DNA of 64,000 nucleotides from Acridotheres tristis (taxonomy: Eukaryota; Chordata; Aves; Passeriformes; Sturnidae): NCBI GenBank assembly GCA_037013685.1, contig CM072886.1, positions 22,451,080 to 22,515,079 of the forward strand, read 5' to 3'. This document shows positions 1 to 11,300 of this stretch, one piece after another. The translations under genes were made by a program, and so were the position numbers. The notes below the pieces were generated by a model, which did not search any database, had not been told where the DNA came from, and saw only the letters and a program-made list of their open reading frames with translations. Position 1 is the stretch's first letter; every line of letters begins with the position of its first letter.

Positions 1-799
1 GGGAGGAGGTGCTCCAAGTTGTGGAGCTGGGATTCCTCTGCAGGCCGTGGTGAAGACCATGGTGAAGCAGCTGTGCCCCTGCAGCCCATGAGGTCCATGG
101 AAGATGCAGAAATCCACTCACAGCCCGTGAGAAAAACACTCACATGGGAGCAGGGGGATGCCAGAGAAAGCTGTGATCCAGTGGGAGACTTGAATGGAGA
201 GAGAGGGCCCTCGCTTCCATAGGTAAAAAGGGCCCTTGTTTCCAAACTAGAACAGGTCATCCTCAGAGGATTGCACACCGTGGACAAGTCACCCACGCCA
301 CAACAGTTTTGAAAAGACCATTTGTCTCTGGAAGGGACTCGCATCAGTTTTGGCAAGACTGCAGCTTGTGAGATTGGAGCCACGCTGGAGAAGTTCACAG
401 AGAACTGTCTCCTGTGGGAGGGACCCCACAGCATAGCAGAAGAAAGACCCCTCTCCCCGAGTGAACAGAAAAAGATCACTGGTGACAAACGGACCAAACC
501 CCCAGGCCCTAGCTCCCTGTGCTGTTGGTGGGGAGGAAGGAGGGGCAGGGGAGAAAAAAGGTGTTTTAAAGGCTTATTTTACTTATCATTATCCTCCTAT
601 GACTCTGTTAACAATAAATTTACCTTTTACCTTTAAATCTGAACCTGTTTTGCCCTTGGTGTGTTTTCTCCTATTCCTTATCTCAACTCATGAGCCCTTC
701 ACCAATTTTCTTCCCTCTCCTCTGCCCAGCTGAAGCAGAAGGGAATAAATGAATGGCTTTCGTGGGTGCCTGGCGTTAGGCCAGTGTCAAACCATGACA
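1..799 (+). mobile_element. Bird LTR-retrotransposon-like repeat, 5' part cut by window edge
   Basis: The stretch is GC-richer than its surroundings and ends abruptly in a CA dinucleotide at 798-799 (TGTCATGG when read on the other strand), as an LTR boundary would. Its left part is built of degenerate units around a CTGGAG/GTGGGAG core, for example near 385-395 and 413-421. The right part has AATAAA at 612-617 followed 25-60 bases later by T- and GT-rich sequence, which fits a polyadenylation site in plus orientation, and a pyrimidine-rich tail. I recognise the general pattern (CTGTTTTGCCC, then CTCATGAGCCCTTC, then GGTGCCTGGCG) from dispersed bird repeats that I believe are ERV LTRs, but I cannot name the family. 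No gag, pol or env reading frame is present. Open frames at 19-222, 322-636 and 461-733 are not convincing genes. Orientation is inferred from the poly(A) signal. Confidence 0.5.
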
Positions 800-1489
800 A
801 TAACCAATCAAGATAAAACAGTCAATCAATAAAATGTGCTCATCTCCTCAAAAGATGAAAACAGCAGAATCTTAGAGAATACAAAATACCATGCACATTT
901 AGCCCAACAGTTGGATCAAGTAATGTTTGGGAAAAAATAGTGCATTTCATGGACAACTGAGAGCTATTATAGCTGAATTAAAGCAGTTTGCCTAGACCAA
1001 AACAAAGATTTCAAAGTGCTGAATCATACAGCATCCCCAGCAACTGCAGCAATATTATGCCTTTAAAAGAAAAAGTAAACTCTTAGATGATCTAATTTTT
1101 TAAACTGGAATTAGTAGTAGGTAAGCAAAATACCTAGGAATGAGTAATTGGGATAAACGAGGGTAGGTTTTTATAAAATTGGTATATAGTAAGGTGCTGG
1201 CAAGGGTGTTCATGCGCTTATGTTTCTGTGTCTGGTTGTGTTGTGCCGGTTTTTTTTTTTTTTTTTCCTAGAATACACAGGGTATTGAGAAAAACACTTA
1301 GAAACATAAAAACTAGAAATCAGTGTTGCTAATTTTCTGTATTTAATATACAATACTTACTGCATTTTTATTCATTTTACATTTTTAGATAAAAGAAAAA
1401 TATAGCTAGAAGGGTGAAGCAGTTTTAAATACAAAACTAACTTTTTGCCTTTTTACTTTTCAGTAATTTGGGAACTAAAGAGAACTAGA
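800..1489. other. Intergenic DNA downstream of CDK6
   Basis: AT-rich sequence between the LTR-like repeat and the proposed CDK6 transcript end. It contains a 17-base T run at 1250-1266. No exon, RNA gene or further repeat was recognised. If the real CDK6 poly(A) site is further left, part of this stretch would be transcribed. Confidence 0.4.
1250..1266. repeat. Poly-T tract (17 bases)
   Basis: An uninterrupted run of 17 T. It lies beyond the proposed CDK6 end. On the minus strand it is an A run, but no retroposed body was recognised next to it. Confidence 0.9.
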
Positions 1490-1502
1490 CACTGTGAAAA
1501 CT

Positions 1503-1508
1503 TTTATT
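1503..1508 (-). terminator. CDK6: Candidate CDK6 distal poly(A) signal AATAAA
   Basis: On the minus strand the hexamer AATAAA reads at 1508-1503, followed by AGTTTTCACAGTGTCTAG, so cleavage would fall near 1475-1493. About 40 bases upstream, at 1551-1544, is an AU-rich TATTTATT element. It lies about 13.3 kb after the stop codon. CDK6 of other vertebrates is known for a 3' UTR of about 10 kb, so a distal site in this range is plausible. Other AATAAA hexamers occur inside the proposed UTR (near 3505, 10281 and 11917) and could be used instead. The choice is inference. Confidence 0.4.
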
Positions 1509-2710
1509 ATATTGATTTTCATACTGAACCCTCAGCACCCAACAATAAATACACAACTTTGCTTTTCTTGCACTGCCAGCAGCAAAACGTTCAGTTCCAA
1601 AGGACTGTAATTCTGATATAATACATTATTGATAACTTTCAGTGTGCCTTAATTTAATTCTGCTGTATTGACACATTAGTTTTGCAGTCAACCATCTTTA
1701 CAAACTTGTAAAAGCTAAAGAATATGTTAATATGGTAAGGTGCATGCTCCGATGAACTTCAATGCAGTCAACGTAAAGTAGCCTCAGCTGAGGGTGTTCT
1801 TAAAGCAGAAAGCCCCATAGGGTGAAATTTGGGACACAGAGCAGGCATGCAGTTAGATCAAAGGGCTTTGTTTGAAAGCTTGCAAAGGGAGCTCTAGAGT
1901 GTCTGTTACTTCCCAGCCATTCTGTACAGCAGAAACATACTTTTTCCCAATGTGTATATGGTAATCAGCAGCTGTGCAAGAAGACGAGAGTCTGCAAGAT
2001 TTCCTGTACAGCAATGGTGCAAGACTTCTATATACCACAGTTCATGTGCTGTAGCCCCTTGATGTCATATTGATGACTAAAAGGTAAACCAGTATATTTG
2101 AGTAACAATTCAAGAAATCACTGTTACATTTTTCTGTACCTCTGCAGGTGATACTGTATTTTACACATAGATGATTTTAATGCTGAATGCAAAGAATGTA
2201 AAGAACACTGACTAGTAACTATTAAGCACACAGAATAAAAAACAAAATGATGCACCTTTAAAAGAAACAGTAACACACGCACCTTTTCATGTTTGTACCC
2301 TGATTAAAAGAACGTCATGAATTTCAAGTATGAAATGATACAGTGAAATCATGTCCTGTGAATAGGAATTAACGGTAGTCTAGGTAGTACAGTTTGCACT
2401 GTAGGTAACTTTCCATCTTGCAAAACAGAATCCTACTGCATATGTAGGTAAAGTGACTTGAAATGCTAAAACCTGACATGCTAACTGTTGAACTGGTATA
2501 GACTGATACAATGCTGTAAAAGTCAACAGGACTATGCTGATTTTCACCAGCTGAATATATGCCCTAAGGTGAATGAAGAAACGTATTCCAAACCACACTG
2601 CATGCTTTCCTTGAACTATCACATCCTAGACAACTCCAGAGCAAATGATATTGTATGACAAAAGAGGTGAAAAAAAGAGAGAAAAAATAATCCAAACACC
2701 AAGAGGCTGG

Positions 2711-2747
2711 TTTTTGTTGTTGTTGTTTGTTTTGGTTTTTTTTGGTG
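2711..2747. repeat. TTG/T-rich simple repeat
   Basis: A low-complexity run of T with GTT triplets (TTGTTGTTGTTG core) inside the proposed 3' UTR. On the transcribed minus strand it is a CAA/A-rich tract. Confidence 0.8.
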
Positions 2748-5075
2748 AAATTATACTGAGAAATGAAGGTACTGAGAGAGATTTTGATTTGTTAACAGAT
2801 GCTGGTCTGGTGTAATATCAATTAATAAAGTTACTCTGGATGTGTCTCAGAAGCTGTCGTCACTGTTCATAGTATTCTGTAAACCTGAAACCACGTGAGT
2901 TTAATAATGCCTTTTGAGAACATAACTTATCTTGAAGATTCTTAAACCAGTATCTTGTGAGAGTTATAAACAGGCTTAACTTTATATGACTTCTGTTAAC
3001 TTCAGTGGGATTAGTCACGTGTAAGGTAGGCACACATGGAGCAATAAGAACTGAATCTTATTTCTGATACATTTCTGTACCAGCATCCTGCTTTTCTCCA
3101 CATATCCCAATGCCACTAAGAAGTGCAATTCTGACCTTTTGTATATAAAAAGCAATGAATAGCAATTTTTAGAGAAATAATGTAACTAGAGTTAAGATTT
3201 TTATCACACATTACAATTTATATAGTATTCTTGCTGATTTACTAAGCTTAAGTATCTTTATATAGACCTGAGCTGCCTGACGCTGAAATTTGTAGACTTA
3301 CAAGGCCAAATTCTTGGTTTAATTTAACTGTAGTCAGTGGAATTACAACAAGAGTAAATCATGCTAAATGATTTTAAATACTTTCAATCTCCAACCCTAT
3401 TTCATGCAATTGTCCATGCACAAAAAACCCCCAAAATAAACCACCACCTATATTTCCTACCTTTATGCTTTTGTTTAGGCAGCAATCTTACCCAGATGGG
3501 CAACTTTATTACTGCAGAAAAGCAGAAAACTTTCTTCAGTTACAAGATGCTGCACAAAGTTGACTCCTGGATTAAGCATCTGGAATCAACAGATACTTGC
3601 CAGGCCTTCCACAAACAAACTAAAGCCAAAGGCAGCCTATGTAATGTTTTCTAATTTTAGTTTTTCAGATAACATCCCCCCACTATGTGTAAAATTAGCT
3701 CTACAATAGTATTTCTGAGTAATCTGGTTATTCCTTTACATATTAAAACAAACAAAAATGCTCCAAAGCATAAAAAATACTAAATCTGAACACATATACT
3801 ACTCTAGCTGCAAAACTCAATGCACAGTATGACACTTATGATTTTTTCAGACTGATCTATCTTCCTGCCTCTCTAAGAAGCTAGCTTCACTTCAACAACC
3901 AAAATGTATACTAAATGCAAATAAACAATAAAGCAGCAAGACTCAACACATTTTTTTGCAACTACCCTTTTCACAGGACTAATGTGTTTTCATACAAAAT
4001 AATACACTAAATCATAGTAGCAATAATTTAGATTAATATCAAATAACTTGAAGATAAATGTGTCCACATTTTCAATAAACACAGACCCCATTTACTGGTG
4101 TCTTGGTGCTGTTATTAACCATGTGTCCTCACGATTACAGTCAGTTACTAAAGGAAAGCTTTTTTCTGCAAATACTTTTTGTGAGCAACTACACTCACAC
4201 GAGTAAGCCCTCTCTGCTCTGGGGGACTGCTCCGCTGAGGTACAGTATTCCTGTCTTTGCAGACTCAGACCTTCAGACTGAAGAGTATCAAGCTAGTGAG
4301 GAGGTACAAATACACACTGTAACACAGAAAGTAGAAGACAGACATACAGACGAAAGCACCCTGTGATGCTTTTGGGAGTTATAATATAAACATCATTTCC
4401 CAAGTATACAGTTCCAACTTGTAACACAGCATTTTGAGGGTATATTTTTTCTTTAACTAGAGCATTCCAAGACATTATACTTTTAAAGCTGTTCAGAGTA
4501 ATGCAGCAAAATATTATATTAACAATAAAATTCACATGAGATACAAGGGAAGATACAGACCTCTTAAATGAATTGGAATGAAATGGACCATAAATACATT
4601 AATCTGAATGCTTGTAAATACAAGAAAATTAAAGGCTGCAAGGAACAAATTAATGTTCATCTGTGGGCTTGGTTTCAGTGCCAAAATGATACAGCATTGT
4701 GCAAAAAACAGTTTATATTGGCACCTTTATATTTTCCCTATCTTAGGTGTTTTAGAATGTGTTTCTTGCCCTAGCAAAAGGGATTGCCTTGCCTATGAAT
4801 GGTGCCTGGCTAAGAGTCCTTCAGACCCTTTCAGTCTGTGTGTCAACTGGAACTGGCTCTCACTTCTTACTGAAAAGCACCATCATAATGTAAACTTTGT
4901 TTGCTCACACTATTGTGACTCCAAATGGGTTATAGGAAGGGAGTTCAGTCTCCTGGCAAAGAGATTTTGAACACTGTGGAGCATGACAGGTTTTTAACAG
5001 TGCTTAATGGAAGGCAGATGCCGTGGATGTTGAATTCTGTTTGTTGAAACTAAACAGAGACAACTTCACTCTCAT

Positions 5076-5320
5076 GACCAGTGACAGGACTCGAAGCTGA
5101 GTCAGGAGGGGTTAAGTTGGACATGAGAAAAAGATTCTTCACCCAGAGGGTGACTGGGCACTGGAACAAGCTCCCCAGGGAAGTGGTCACAGCACCAAGC
5201 CTGGTTCAAACAGAGTTCAAGAGGTGTTTGGACAACACCCTTAGGCACATGGTGTGATTGTTGGAGTTAGACTCAATGATCCTGATAGGTCCCTTCCAAC
5301 TCAGCATATTCTATGATTCC
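5076..5320 (+). mobile_element. CR1 LINE 3'-end fragment
   Basis: Typical CR1 3' end in plus orientation: a GACCAGTGACAGGA-like start, then AAGATTCTTCACCCAGAGGGTG, CACTGGAACAAGCTCCCCAGGG, TTAGACTCAATGATCC and the end GGTCCCTTCCAACTCAG plus ATTCTATGATTCC. It is truncated at its 5' side, as most CR1 copies are, and has no open reverse transcriptase frame. It is antisense to CDK6 and lies inside the proposed 3' UTR, so the CDK6 mRNA would carry the complement. Some internal bases are missing compared with better preserved copies. Confidence 0.9.
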
Positions 5321-8300
5321 CTTAATATTCACCACCACAGAGTGATCAAATTTTTCAGACAGTGCTGCCTCTCTCTCTTTTTGAGATGGTAAACTGCAAG
5401 GTAATGCTTTTCATTTCAACTTACTACACACAATAGAAAGGAGAATGGCAGTGGGGAAGTGAAATAAATCAGAACAAAACAAAAAAAAGCTGGAACACCA
5501 CAGGGTTGCTAGACATCTAAAGAGAAAAAGCGTCTAATCTCATGACGCTGCAATCCTTCTATCACGTTCTGATAGGTAACTTCAGTTCAAAATATGCATG
5601 GCAACCACACAAACACATCCCACCTGAGCTTACATAAGCCACCTTCTACAGCCTCATATCCACAAACTTCTTGCCAGCATCCAATTTCTGATGTACATTT
5701 TGTTGTAGGTGCAACCCATGGTTACAGCCACCTTTCTTAAAAGGGATTCAAAGATACAAGTCCCTGCAAGAAATCATGGCGAGTTTTTGTCTTGCTTGAA
5801 AAACACTTATTTAACCAACACGCTGCAGACTCAGGCTACATTTTAAACCCAGTCTGGTGGACCACAGATGAAGGATAATTGTTTGAGATATGTATCATCT
5901 ACCTGAAATACAATATTTTGTCTTTTCCCACAGAATGTCCAGAATTCAGTATCATTCCTTTTGTGTAGTGGGAGAGTTTTCTTAGGGGAGCTCTTACATC
6001 ACTGCTGTTTAAAATGCAAAAAGTCAGCTGTCATAGAAACAGTAAACATACTGTCCCCTTTAGACCCAGGGGAAGACTTTTCCTCGGGAGAATATTTTGG
6101 TTTAAGGTCTATTTGTGCTTAGTACTTGTGGCAGAGCTCTGTACTTTACACTGCCATAGACGAAAGGGAGGAAATGAGCTTGATTACCTACATGAACACA
6201 ACCTATCATGAGAGCTGGGGACTGTTTCACAGTTGCTCCACCCTATGCTGCGAGGAATCCTCTTCCTGGGAATAGTCATCTTGGGGAAGCAGGGTAAGTG
6301 GTAGGACACTGGCATTGCTATTCTTGTATCCATCAAAAGCTTCTGTGTAACAGGGGAATCATTGTGTGTTCTTGTAAAAATGTGCATCACAGACAGTTGT
6401 TCAGGGATCTCCTGTACTTAGTAAATGATCTTCTGAATCCAAAGTTGTTTTGGCTGATCAACTGAACATTATGTTCAATCTAATCTATTCTAGCTATTGC
6501 TTTGCTTGAACCAAAAAGTGTGAAAGTAGCACACATTTTGCCATATTCTACTGTACTACTTCCCTGTTCCTAATGAGAAGCAAGGAAAAACTTGAGTACA
6601 AATCACTGGCTGGCCAAGACTGGAAGCTGCAGAGTCACAAGGCAATTTAGCTCCCAGCCACTTCAGTGGCAGTGGAAGCACCAGCAAGGTCAGATACAAA
6701 TGACAGGTAATTGCTACAGTGAGAGGAAGCAGGAAAGCTGGAAAACTGCTGAGGAACACACTCCTCAAGGCTTCCTTCACAGAGTCACAGAAGGATGATC
6801 TGGGACAAGGAAAGGAGTGCTTGAGTGGCTGAGTGATCTACCACTACAGGTATTTAACAAAAGCCAGAGAACTACTGTGGAGAATTAGAGGTTTCCCCTC
6901 CCTGGAACCGTGAAGTTTGTTTGTGCCAAGCCTAGTTGCTCATACTTAAGGTAAAGACCAAAATTAGCCACTCTGTGCCAACACTTACCCTGCCACTCAG
7001 GCACATAGACTGGACATAACAAAAAGCCATGCAGGCCTCCTATTCTGCGTTTTTGGAGCTGGCATAGTAATAGTTAACAGTAGCTCCTATTGGCAGAGCA
7101 GCTCAGAAAGCTCATTCCTACTCCACAACCTACGAAAAGTTTTTTCCCATGACAGATGATTTTGCATTATTCTTTACACTGGGTGTTGGACAGACTTACT
7201 AAGCTCTCAGACCTTCTCGTGTAAGATGGTGAACCACCTGGACTGATCCAGAAAAACTTGCATGTGGATAACCTTATCAAAATCCAAGTGTGCAAAACCA
7301 TCTCATTTTTGATGACCAAAGGATTTTCAATTTGCAGCAGGAGTCAACTTCTAATGCCAAACATTGCACACTAATAGACACTGTCAGTTGCTCTCCTGCA
7401 GCAGAGCTGTACATTCTCCAATGCCTCCAATGCAGCTGAACTACAGGCACTGTCTCTGTGAACAGCTTCATCTGCTGTCAAGCTGTCTCATACGACTTTT
7501 TTTAATATCTACCCAGAAAAAGCTCAAGCTTATGCAAAATTTAAAAAATAGAGCTGTTGCTATGTTGAAGAAGTGCACTGGAACTCACGACTTGAGTTGG
7601 CCTAGGTATGTGAAACCTAAGTCCTGTTCATGAGTCTTGCTTTACCATCTTATATCACAGGAAAAAACAAAACAACTGGAAAAAAGTTTTCCCCCTACGT
7701 TTATGTGTAACTTTTTCATGCAGTCAAACTCCCTTGCCAGCTCTCCTACTCTCTGCCCGTTTTTTCTCTTTCCATCACATCACGATTTTCCTCCTTCATC
7801 TAGCTACTACTCAAAATTGATCCTAACATTAAAGAACCAGGGTTCTACTTTTTTTAAAAAGGGGTGAGAATTAGCATAACATGACGTATGTGTGAAACAT
7901 GGAATAAAATGAAGGGCTTCATATCACTGAACATTGATTTCAAATCCTTTAGGAGTAATTGTACATAGGGATCTGTCAGTGTGAAAATTAATTTTCCATT
8001 CAGTGGCAGAGACAGTCCTCTGTCTGGATTTAACATGAGCATGTCAATGCAATCAAGCAGCCATGTAAACACTAGAAAATGTGTTTTTTTCAGGCATGTG
8101 GATGGGTTTAAGGTGCAGAAAGCTAACAGTGTGAATGCTAATTTGGTTTGCTCAAAAATGGACAGTGAGCTTGAGAGCTTTACAACACATCCTTGTAGAC
8201 ACCAAAGTAAATCACAAAACCACAAGTTCAACATGATGTGTTTTCCCATCTCCTTTCAAACAGTACAGGCTGCTTTAGTGCAAATGAACATCTGAAGTGG

Positions 8301-11300
8301 TAGTTGAATAAATTCATACATGGATGCTTTTCTTCCATAAAACCCTATTAACTTTGCAAAGTCACTGAAAAAGTATCAGTTTCAATGCATATTTAATACA
8401 CATTGTTTGCATTTACATCTGTCACATCAAAAATATGCTCCTTTTCACTCATCCTGATAATATTTTCCAAATAGTTCCTTTAAAATCTCCTTTCTAATCT
8501 TTAATTGTCAGCTGTTTGTGGGTGCCTTTTCTTCTTCTTTTTCAAAGAAGGCAGTATATTTTGTCTGATCCTTTCTGGGAACAAAAAAATCTGCTCTACC
8601 ACAATCATCAACAATCAAAATACTATAGCAGAAGTTCTTTTTACTTTCTCTAGCCTTGCAAAAGTCTCATTATCATTGGGCTGGATAAAACCTATCAATA
8701 TATCCCAACACAGATAAAATATGTAATGTGAAGGGAAAAAGACCAAATGGTTAAGGAGTTTCAATTTATCTTTGCTGTTTTGCACCATCATTCAATGAAG
8801 GCTGGAAAAATGAATATTGCAAAAGCTTCCACAGAACTTTTAAGTCACTAGTTTTACTTACAGCAACCTTGGGTTTTTCTGCCCAAAAAGCAAAAGGCTC
8901 ATCTAAGAATGGTACTGGTTAATTTTAGTTTCTGATGAGTACATGAAGAACTGATGGTATCTAATCAGCCTGGAAAAATCACTTTTGAGAACAAGTTCCC
9001 ACTTGATTCAGTTCTGTTTGGGTGCCTATCACTGAATTAAAAACATACACATAATTTTTCAGGAGTACTTTTTAATGGAAAAATATACGAGTTTTGAGAT
9101 TTTGAGCGTTACAGCTAAAGTAATGATTTTCAGCTGGTTTCTCCAAGAGTCTAATGAGCTCTTTTTCATATTATTTGTGCATGCTACTCTTAAGTGGTCT
9201 TTATGGTTCTTACATTGTATACATATTGCATATCCGTATGCAATATTTGCTAAACTTCAAACAAAAGTGAAGAAGCAACACTTGGCAAAAGTATATTTGT
9301 CAGTTCGTTATGTCTACATCTTTCTTCTTTCAATGTCCTAGTTAAGTAAAATCAATGAGAAAACTTCTTTCTGTTTTACATAAATTATTGAGATTCCATG
9401 GTTACAGAGTCCAGAAACTAGAATTATATTACAGCCATTATCTAATAATTTGCAAGACGCAGATAGATAATAAAATAAAACAGCTCACAAATAAAATCTC
9501 AATTTGAGTCATACAGACTGTTAAAATTGTAGTCATGTTTTTGTACATCTGAACTGTACTTTCACAAAAAAAAACAGGATATGATAATAAAACTTGGAAG
9601 CTTAAACATATAAAATCCCATTTAATTTTCTAGAGATTGTTTCTGACTTTCTTCTTCTTTGAAAGTAACCTGCACACTCAACGCTTAGGAATCAAAAAGA
9701 AGTAAAAGTATAGCTTATTGATAGTCAGTTACTGCAGAGTTCACCTCTCTGTGAAAGTAAAAATATATTTCTTAAATTTCCCCCCCACTAATGAAGTTTG
9801 GAAAAATGCTTTTTTCTAACATACTAGTTTCAAGAAAATAATTTACACATAAAAAAGTGTGAAATCCTGTTAACATCACAGAAGATCTTGATATTTAGAA
9901 GCAGTTTTGAAGCAATAAAATAAATATGTTAGGTTCCTAAGCTTGCAATCAATTCAAGCTTCAAGCATAAAACAACAAAATCACTCAAATAGCCTAGTAA
10001 CTTCTATTTCACATTGTATATGAAAGTTAATCTATTCCTGAACCTATTGTATATGAAAAATACTAGCCAAGTGGTTCTATAAAACAGAGTTCTTAGAATA
10101 AATTTCCTCATTATTCAAACGTGTCTTATACATGGAACATAATTCATTAATGTGGCCTTTTAAACCAAACCGTGTGGTTTCTGATTCATATATGTATTTG
10201 ACAACTGATGTGTTTTCAGTTGTGAGTCAGGTAAGTGCTCCAAGTTTGCTGGCTAAGAGACCAAAACAGCATGTTTTCTCTTTATTTCCCATATTAAAGT
10301 TGGTCTAATACCTAACAGCAGAAAGAATTATATGTATAATAAATCATGCTTCTCAAAGACAGTTAGTGAACCTGTGAAAAGCAGCAAGGCACAGTATTTT
10401 CTTCTTATTCACTAAAACAACCACTGAGTATAAAAACCAAATAAGAGTTACCATGCTGGAAACCCTCCCCTATGCAGAAGATTACCAAATGCTGAATTTA
10501 GTGATTCCTTTCATCAAAAAGGCTCTGTACCCATAGCCCTAAATTTAATATTTTTGCAAACATGACAATGAAAAACAGTCTTTTTTTTTGGTGTGTTTTA
10601 GGACAGAAGCAACAGGAAAAGATGCTCTATTATTGATCATGGTGGACTAATAGGCTGAAAGAAACCTGGAGTGTGGGCACAGCCTACACAGAAATATGCA
10701 CAAATCCTATTTTTGGAATTTTACTAACCACACAGATGGCAACACGGGGTACACAAAACTAAGCCTAAGCAAGGAGGTGCACAAAGTTATTGTCTCACCA
10801 CCGGTTAAGGTTGTGGGACTAAAAGAAGCAACATTTAGTAATAGGAATGGAGGGGACATTGACACTGTGTAGCTATGGTAAATTGGGAAGAATCTTGCTG
10901 GAAATAGCACCTGTGAGCACCACTGAAACCTGTTTACATACGGGAGCTGAAGGAGATGAACAGGAAGGCTGGTGTGAGTGTGGACAGGGGGGAAAGGAAA
11001 GGGCTGCACCAGATGGATTGCTATGGTTCAGCAATTAGCACTTCACTAGCTGGCTGTGGTGATTTTTTTCCTTGGCTTTTGGGTCTGTTCTTTTCTGCAG
11101 AATTATGTAGTAGTGATTGAAAGAAAAAAAAAGGTTGGTGGGAGATAGAAACTTCTCTCATTACTTAGAACACCCTGTTCTCTGCTAAGAAGAGCACAGT
11201 GCCTGGCTTGTGGGTGTTCTAGGAGCTATACTTAATACATCTTTTGTTATTCAGCATTTTTTAGCTGCTGTTGAACCACTGCTGTAGAAGAGAACACATA

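Noticed and set aside
4608..4970. 120-codon open frame on the plus strand
   Set aside because: Antisense to the 3' UTR, overlapping another open frame, with no recognisable product or composition of a real protein.
7854..8249. 131-codon open frame on the minus strand
   Set aside because: It lies inside the proposed CDK6 3' UTR, has no recognisable domain and no splice or start context, and overlaps an equally open plus-strand frame.
10386..10392. Single miR-124 seed match (GTGCCTT on the minus strand) in the 3' UTR
   Set aside because: A lone 7-mer in 13 kb is expected by chance, although CDK6 is a reported miR-124 target.
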